From NCBI GenBank assembly GCA_031411235.1, contig JANOAR010000059.1, positions 1 through 14,082 on the forward strand: a DNA stretch of 14,082 nucleotides, written 5' to 3'. Positions 8,073 through 11,215 of the stretch are shown in pieces. The position numbers and the translations under genes were made by a program. The DNA is from JANOAR01 sp031411235 (GTDB lineage: Bacteria; Verrucomicrobiota; Verrucomicrobiia; Verrucomicrobiales; Verrucomicrobiaceae). The notes under the pieces were generated by a model. That model searched no databases, was not told the origin of the DNA, and was given only the letters and a program-made list of their open reading frames with translations. The number at the start of each line of letters is the position of its first letter. Position 1 is the stretch's first letter.

Positions 8073-8127
8073 GGTTTTGGGGAAGGGTGGAGAGGGGGAG
8101 ACTTGGAGAGGAGGAGAAGGGGAGACT

Positions 8128-8175
8128 TGGAGAGATGGAGAGATGGAGAGATGGAGAGATGGAGAGATGGAGAAG
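8128..8175 (-). repeat. Octanucleotide microsatellite upstream of the collagen-like gene
   Basis: Five exact tandem copies of TGGAGAGA (8128-8167) are followed by one imperfect copy (TGGAGAAG). On the coding strand of the downstream gene this reads as repeated ATCTCTCC. Related TCTCCAAGTCTCC text lies between it and the gene start at 8072. The copy number of an 8-base unit can change by slippage. Confidence 0.85.
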
Positions 8176-8296
8176 GGGGCGACTCCCACCGCAGGTGATC
8201 CTGCTCGGCCTCGAAAGGGTGAAGTAAGAGGAGCAGCCGAACCTTTAGCGGTGGCTCATTGAGGCTTTCGGGGTGGGGAGTCGCAGCATCGAGGGT

Positions 8297-8580
8297 GGTG
8301 CATTGGAGCTTGGAGCTATCTCGTCGGAGCCGTTGGGGTGGTTTATCGAACCCTCCGGGGTATCTCGTCGAGACCTCCAGGGGGTCTCGACGGAGCTGTT
8401 GGGCTGGTTCGTCGATGCCTCCAGGGTATCTCGGCGGAGCCTTTGGGCTCCCTCAAGGGTGCCCTGGGGTGGTTCGGCGGAGCCAGAGGGGTCCGATTGA
8501 CCACCCCCAAGGCTCCGATTGACCTGCCTGAGGGGTGGTCATCACCACCCCCAGGGCACCCCCCATCGAAGCCTCTGGAT
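8297..8580. repeat. 22/44-base periodic repeat array with oppositely oriented arms
   Basis: Roughly a dozen imperfect units of about 22 bases follow one another without spacers. One unit type reads TCGNCGGAGCCNTTGGGGTG and then GT. It alternates with a type like TCGTCGATGCCTCCAGGGTA and then TC, giving a 44-base super-unit. From about 8491 the units continue in reverse-complement orientation (for example CCACCCCCAAGGCTCCGATT and then GACC), so the array is a large imperfect palindrome. GGGGTGGT occurs repeatedly in the left arm and ACCACCCC twice in the right arm. Confidence 0.7.
8499..8551. repeat. Two mutually exclusive hairpins
   Basis: GGGGTGGT (8532-8539) pairs perfectly with ACCACCCC (8544-8551) around a 4-base loop CATC. 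The overlapping GGGGTGGTC (8532-8540) also pairs with GACCACCCC (8499-8507) around a ~24-base loop. Both cannot form at once. The arrangement is reminiscent of an attenuator or switching structure, but no adjacent start or poly-T tract supports a specific role. Confidence 0.6.
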
Positions 8581-8709
8581 CAAGCAACCCGTAGGCACAG
8601 CCGTGAAATGACACCCTATGCCCATGGGAAAAGGGGGTATTTCAAGGAGAAGTTGAGAAGTGAAAGCACAGAGTTGAGCACCAGAGAGGATAAAACTTTC
8701 AGTTTCTCC

Positions 8710-8741
8710 CAGTCTCCAAGTCTCCAAGTCTCCAAGTCTCC
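8710..8741 (+). repeat. Second octanucleotide microsatellite, inverted relative to the first
   Basis: CAGTCTCC followed by three exact copies of AAGTCTCC on the plus strand, ending 18 bases before the stop codon of the minus-strand MPNDNRIS-type gene. The same AAGTCTCC word occurs on the opposite strand near 8090-8130, so the gap is bounded by related octamer repeats in inverted orientation. Confidence 0.8.
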
Positions 8742-8759
8742 CCCGTCCCCCGTTCCCGA

Positions 8760-9365
8760 TCACGGCGTCGGCGGCGTTGGCTCCTCCGGCTCAGGATCAC
8801 CCGCCACACCGGGGAAGCGCACCTTCAGGTCATCGTAGATCGCATCTGCGCCGAAGACATTGCGCTTCGCCGCCTGGCGCACCGTCTGGTAGAAGGACAG
8901 ATCCGCCATCCATATCTCGCTGCCCACTTGCATCAGCGTATCGTCCAGAGCTTCGCAGAGCTTGTTCACTTCGCGGAACACATCCGCCAGCACCAGGCGC
9001 AGCGCACGATCTTTCGCCACCTCTGCCACCTCCACGAAGGGCGGGATCAGGTTCGGCGCGGTGGCCATGTAGCTGGCGCACTGCTCGTCGAAGAGCAGCG
9101 AGGCCCCGCCCAGCTTGGGAAGCTGGATGCGTTCATTCTTGGTGAGATTGAAGAGAAAAGGCATGAGGGCCTTGATCTCGGTAATCTTCGTCATGATCGC
9201 CAGCTTGTTGGCGGGAGTGACGGTGTCGCTTATCCGGTTGTCGTTGGGCATGGTTGTATGGGGTGTCGGTGTTACGTTGGGCACATCCCCGTCCCACAGC
9301 AGCCCCAGCGGCGAATCCCAGGTCAGGGAAGCGTCGGCGGAGTCATACGTGAGCGGTTGTGCCAT
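8760..9365 (-). CDS. MPNDNRIS-type hypothetical protein with short LTYDS/LTWDS leader
   Basis: A 201-residue soluble protein. The leader (1-38) has three near-repeats, LTYDS, LTWDS and LLWDG, and then a Pro/Thr linker. The main part starts MPNDNRISDTVTPANK and is helical and charged, with LPKLGGASLLFDEQC, VAKDRALRLVLADVF, LCEALDDTLMQVGSEIWMAD and VRQAAKRNVFGADAIYDDL. I recall uncharacterised proteins of this shape in Verrucomicrobia and Bacteroidota; no function is known to me. The C-terminus is a Pro/Glu-rich tail. Starts at 9365 (MAQPLTYDS) and 9251 (MPNDNRIS) are both possible; the leader repeats favour 9365. The gene follows the XRE regulator by 40 bases on the same strand. Its partner downstream is probably the collagen-like gene, beyond the repeat region. 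Confidence 0.7.
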   Translation of the reverse strand: MAQPLTYDSADASLTWDSPLGLLWDGDVPNVTPTPHTTMPNDNRISDTVTPANKLAIMTKITEIKALMPFLFNLTKNERIQLPKLGGASLLFDEQCASYMATAPNLIPPFVEVAEVAKDRALRLVLADVFREVNKLCEALDDTLMQVGSEIWMADLSFYQTVRQAAKRNVFGADAIYDDLKVRFPGVAGDPEPEEPTPPTP

Positions 9366-9405
9366 GGGAGAACGTGAGCACGGCCCCCGAGGCAGCGACA
9401 CGCAA

Positions 9406-9717
9406 CTATAGTTCCCTTGCGCACCGTGCCTTAAGGACAGCGTCGGCCAGACGTACGGCTCGTTTGATCAAGCTCTCCAGATTGGCATCAAGCGCCTCGC
9501 ACAGGCGCGACAGCAGATCCAGGGTCGGCACGCGCTTCACCCGCTCGATGAAACTGATCATCTGCCGCGACACCCTGGCCCGACTCGCCACTTCCGACAT
9601 CGAGAGCCCCAGCTTCAACCGCAGCCTCCGCAGCAACACCGCAATCGCCCTGCTCACCGGCTCCACCCTTTTGCAAGGCATCGCCTGACCACCATTGAAC
9701 CTTTTAGAGTTAGACAT
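9406..9717 (-). CDS. Small XRE-family helix-turn-helix regulator
   Basis: A 103-residue protein with one HTH_3-type domain at residues ~23-82. The sequence is LLRRLRLKLGLSMSEVASRA followed by RVSRQMISFIERVKRVPTLD and LLSRLCEALDANLESLI, the usual five-helix pattern with SRQMISFIE as the recognition-helix region. A basic tail follows. It is expected to bind DNA as a dimer and may regulate itself or the two genes downstream. The ATG at 9717 is used; an internal ATG at 9681 (MPCKRVEP) is an alternative. The first ~20 codons lie in the direct repeat that is duplicated after the RAYT gene, so this N-terminus may be repeat-derived rather than part of the original gene. Confidence 0.85.
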   Translation of the reverse strand: MSNSKRFNGGQAMPCKRVEPVSRAIAVLLRRLRLKLGLSMSEVASRARVSRQMISFIERVKRVPTLDLLSRLCEALDANLESLIKRAVRLADAVLKARCAREL

Positions 9718-9795
9718 GACCCCCGCATCCCAGCGGGAATGAGGGCGCAGGGCAAGCAGGAAATGTCAGGAGACAGTCCTGAGCGAAAGGGTTCC

Positions 9796-9856
9796 CAAGC
9801 CGGAGGCTTGAGAGAGATTAGCCGGTGGTGAAGGGAGGCACGAGCGCAACCACCGG
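9796..9856 (+). repeat. REP unit 1 (two hairpins)
   Basis: Hairpin A is CAAGCC-GGA-GGCTTG (9796-9810). The linker is AGAGAGATTAG. Hairpin B is CCGGTGGT (9822-9829) with ACCACCGG (9849-9856). This is the layout expected for REP elements served by a RAYT transposase. Confidence 0.8.
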
Positions 9857-9888
9857 ATCACCGGAAACCCACCGCCCCCCCGTCCCCC

Positions 9889-9950
9889 CAAGCCGGAGGC
9901 TTGAGAGAGATTAGCCGGTGGTGATGTGAGGCACGAACGGAAACCACCGG
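9889..9950 (+). repeat. REP unit 2 (two hairpins)
   Basis: Same layout as unit 1: CAAGCC-GGA-GGCTTG (9889-9903), AGAGAGATTAG, then CCGGTGGT (9915-9922) with ACCACCGG (9943-9950). A further ACCACCGG follows at 9962-9969. Confidence 0.8.
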
Positions 9951-9990
9951 ATCACCGCGCAACCACCGGCCTGCCGCAGGCAAAGGGATT

Positions 9991-10008
9991 GCGCACCGGC
10001 AGGTGCGC
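9991..10008 (+). repeat. Hairpin just upstream of the RAYT start
   Basis: GCGCACC and GGTGCGC form a 7-base-pair stem with loop GGCA, ending 14 bases before the ATG at 10023. In the second direct-repeat copy the corresponding place is degenerate. It could mark the element end, or limit ribosome access to the RAYT start. Confidence 0.65.
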
Positions 10009-10022
10009 GAGAATCATGCTCC

Positions 10023-10469
10023 ATGCCCTCGACGCATCTCTCCCTGCACTACCATCTCGTCTTCAGCACGAAGAACCGCGAACCGTGGATGGCTCCCGAA
10101 CAACGTGACCGCATTCATGAATACATCGGTGGAACGATTCGCGGGCTGAAGGGCATCGCGCACGCGGTGGGTGGTGTGTCCGATCACGTTCATGTGTTCG
10201 TGGGACTGCGTGCCACGCATTGTCTGGCGGATGTGATGCGCGAGATCAAGAGCGAGTCGTCAGGCTGGATTCACAAAGAACTTCGTTTGCCGGGATTCGC
10301 GTGGCAGGAAGGCTATGGAGCCTTCACGGTGGGTGCCTCACAGCTTGAGCCCGTGCGAAACTATGTGCTTAACCAAGAGAAACATCACCAGACCAAATCC
10401 TTCCAAGAGGAGTATGTCTCGATGCTGGAACAGGGCCTCGTGGCATACAACGAGGACTATCTGTGGTAA
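10023..10469 (+). CDS. REP-associated tyrosine transposase (RAYT, IS200-like Y1 HUH enzyme)
   Basis: A 148-residue HUH single-strand DNA nuclease. Seen directly: the HUH motif DHVHVFVGL (H55 and H57), a Y1 tyrosine in NYVLNQEKHH (Y114), and the family tail KSFQEEYVSML. The N-terminus LSLHYHLVFSTKNREPWM is typical of transposase_17 (IS200-like) proteins. The length and all catalytic residues are intact, so it may be active. The REP hairpin units on both sides make it a RAYT rather than an autonomous IS200; RAYTs cut and join REP DNA and are thought to spread REP sequences. The start at 10023 (MPSTHLSLHYH) fits the family. No accessory TnpB gene is present. Confidence 0.9.
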   Translation: MPSTHLSLHYHLVFSTKNREPWMAPEQRDRIHEYIGGTIRGLKGIAHAVGGVSDHVHVFVGLRATHCLADVMREIKSESSGWIHKELRLPGFAWQEGYGAFTVGASQLEPVRNYVLNQEKHHQTKSFQEEYVSMLEQGLVAYNEDYLW

Positions 10470-10497
10470 CAGGGCATCCGGCTCACGAACGATTCTC

Positions 10498-10535
10498 GCG
10501 CCCCTGCCGGGGCGCTCCGTCCGCCTCCGGCGGAC
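10498..10535 (+). terminator. Two adjacent strong hairpins after the RAYT stop
   Basis: GCGCCCC-TGCC-GGGGCGC (10498-10515) and GTCCGCC-TCC-GGCGGAC (10519-10535) are two perfect 7-base-pair stems, starting 28 bases after the stop codon. There is no T-tract. They run into hairpin B of the inverted REP unit, so they may belong to the REP-like structure of the element end as much as to a terminator. Confidence 0.5.
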
Positions 10536-10595
10536 CGGTGGTTGCGCTCGTGCCTCGCTCCACCACCGGCTAATCTCTCTGCCCCTTCCAGGGGC
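10535..10595 (-). repeat. REP unit 3 (inverted, with a different hairpin-A stem)
   Basis: In reverse orientation: CCGGTGGT (10535-10542) with ACCACCGG (10562-10569), the conserved linker CTAATCTCTCT, then GCCCCT-TCC-AGGGGC (10581-10595) in place of the usual CAAGCC-GGA-GGCTTG. Both hairpins are kept although the first stem has changed sequence on both sides. Confidence 0.8.
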
Positions 10596-10712
10596 TCGGA
10601 ATGAGAGGCTCCACCTTTTTGCAAGGCATCGCCTGACCACCATTGAACCAGCGGGAACGCGGGCGCAGGGCACGCAGGAAATGTCAGGAGACAGGCCTGA
10701 GCGAAAGGGTTT

Positions 10713-10775
10713 CAAGCCGGAGGCTTGAGAGAGATTAGCCGGTGGTGAAAGGAGCGAAGCGACTGCAACCACCGG
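10713..10775 (+). repeat. REP unit 4 (two hairpins)
   Basis: CAAGCC-GGA-GGCTTG (10713-10727), the AGAGAGATTAG linker, then CCGGTGGT (10739-10746) with ACCACCGG (10768-10775). The loop (GAAAGGAGCGAAGCGACTGC and a following A) differs from units 1 and 2. Confidence 0.8.
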
Positions 10776-10801
10776 CAACCCACCGGAACCCCCCGTCCCC
10801 C

Positions 10802-10862
10802 CAAGCCGGAGGCTTGAGAGAAATAAACCAGTGATGATGTGAGGCATGAACGAACCGCCGAT
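10802..10862 (+). repeat. REP unit 5 (degenerate)
   Basis: Hairpin A is intact (CAAGCC-GGA-GGCTTG, 10802-10816). The linker and hairpin B have decayed: AGAGAAATAAACCAGTGATG corresponds to AGAGAGATTAGCCGGTGGTG in intact units. Confidence 0.65.
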
Positions 10863-11215
10863 CTGCCACAGGCAAACGAATGGCGCACCAGTAGCCCCTC
10901 GCCGTGCTCGCTGCTTTCGGCGGGACACCGAAAGCCCCACGCGAGACGCGTAGGCTCCCCGTCCCACCCCGTCACGTCACCCGTGGCGCGTTCCACGCCA
11001 AACCCGAGTTCCATGTAAATGCCTGCGACATGGAAGGATGCGCTGATGGGGGCAGGTTGATGGCAATTTTTCTGAGGCTGCGGGCAAAAATTTTCCAAGC
11101 GCTGGGCCAATCCGCTAAAAGGAGAGACAAGGGAGGCGATACGGTTAAGGATGTGTGCGTTAGTCTCCTTCGAAGGCCTAGCCGCCGTCTTTGCCATCTC
11201 TTTGACATCCCTGCC

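Larger units (their letters stand above)
8073..8759. other. 687-base region with no convincing gene, rich in repeats
   Basis: This gap between two same-strand genes contains octamer microsatellites near each end (8128-8175 and 8710-8741), a 22/44-base periodic array with inverted arms (~8297-8580), and ~110 unremarkable bases (8590-8700). The open frames across it (for example 8273-8500 plus) are repetitive Gly/Pro/Trp/Arg strings with no recognisable domain. Their repeat period of 22 is not a multiple of three, which argues against coding. Confidence 0.7.
9659..10003. repeat. Direct repeat copy 1 flanking the RAYT gene
   Basis: This segment starts in the 5' part of the XRE gene (GGCTCCACCCTTTTGCAAGG) and continues through AGCGGGAATGAGGGCGCAGG, AAATGTCAGGAGACAGTCCT, GAGCGAAAGGGTT and two REP units to the GCGCACC hairpin before the RAYT start. 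The same order of blocks, at about 290 bases, occurs again at 10607-10898. Copy 1 has ~29 extra bases (TTTTAGAGTTAGACATGACC and following) that include the XRE start codon. It also contains a small inverted repeat, TCAGGA/TCCTGA (9766-9782). Confidence 0.85.
10607..10898. repeat. Direct repeat copy 2 flanking the RAYT gene
   Basis: Repeats the block order of 9659-10003: GGCTCCACCTTTTTGCAAGG, the CACCATTGAACC block, AGCGGGAACGCGGGCGCAGG, TGTCAGGAGACAGGCCTGAG, then two REP units, ending in a degenerate version of the pre-RAYT hairpin. On the minus strand its first 44 bases read FNGGQAMPCKKVEP, the same residues as the N-terminus of the XRE protein, but the frame then stops (LIPSPWKGQRD, stop) in REP unit 3. 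It lacks the ~29 bases that carry the XRE start codon. Confidence 0.85.
10470..11215. other. 746-base region without a gene between RAYT and the restriction enzyme
   Basis: The first part holds the hairpins and REP unit 3, then direct-repeat copy 2 with REP units 4 and 5 (to ~10898). From 10899 to 11215 no gene, promoter or regulator is evident. The restriction enzyme's reading frame is open upstream to 10904, but that stretch has no family similarity. An AT-rich inverted repeat, AATTTTT (11065-11071) with AAAAATT (11086-11092), is the only notable structure and could be an operator. Confidence 0.6.

Noticed and set aside
8259..8522. Plus-strand frames encoding Trp/Gly/Pro/Arg repeats
   Set aside because: The repeat period of 22 bases is not a codon multiple, so the peptide is not a maintained protein repeat; treated as non-coding array.
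8297..8580. Possible CRISPR array
   Set aside because: Units are contiguous with no unique spacers, differ from each other and reverse orientation; no cas gene is present.
9406..9717. XRE gene as an antitoxin or controller protein for the type IIL enzyme
   Set aside because: It is ~1.5 kb away, on the opposite strand, separated by the RAYT locus, and type IIL systems usually have no controller gene.
10904..11215. N-terminal extension of the type IIL enzyme by 104 residues
   Set aside because: The frame is open but the extension is Arg/Pro-rich with no family similarity; MmeI relatives begin at the MPLSWNEIK block.
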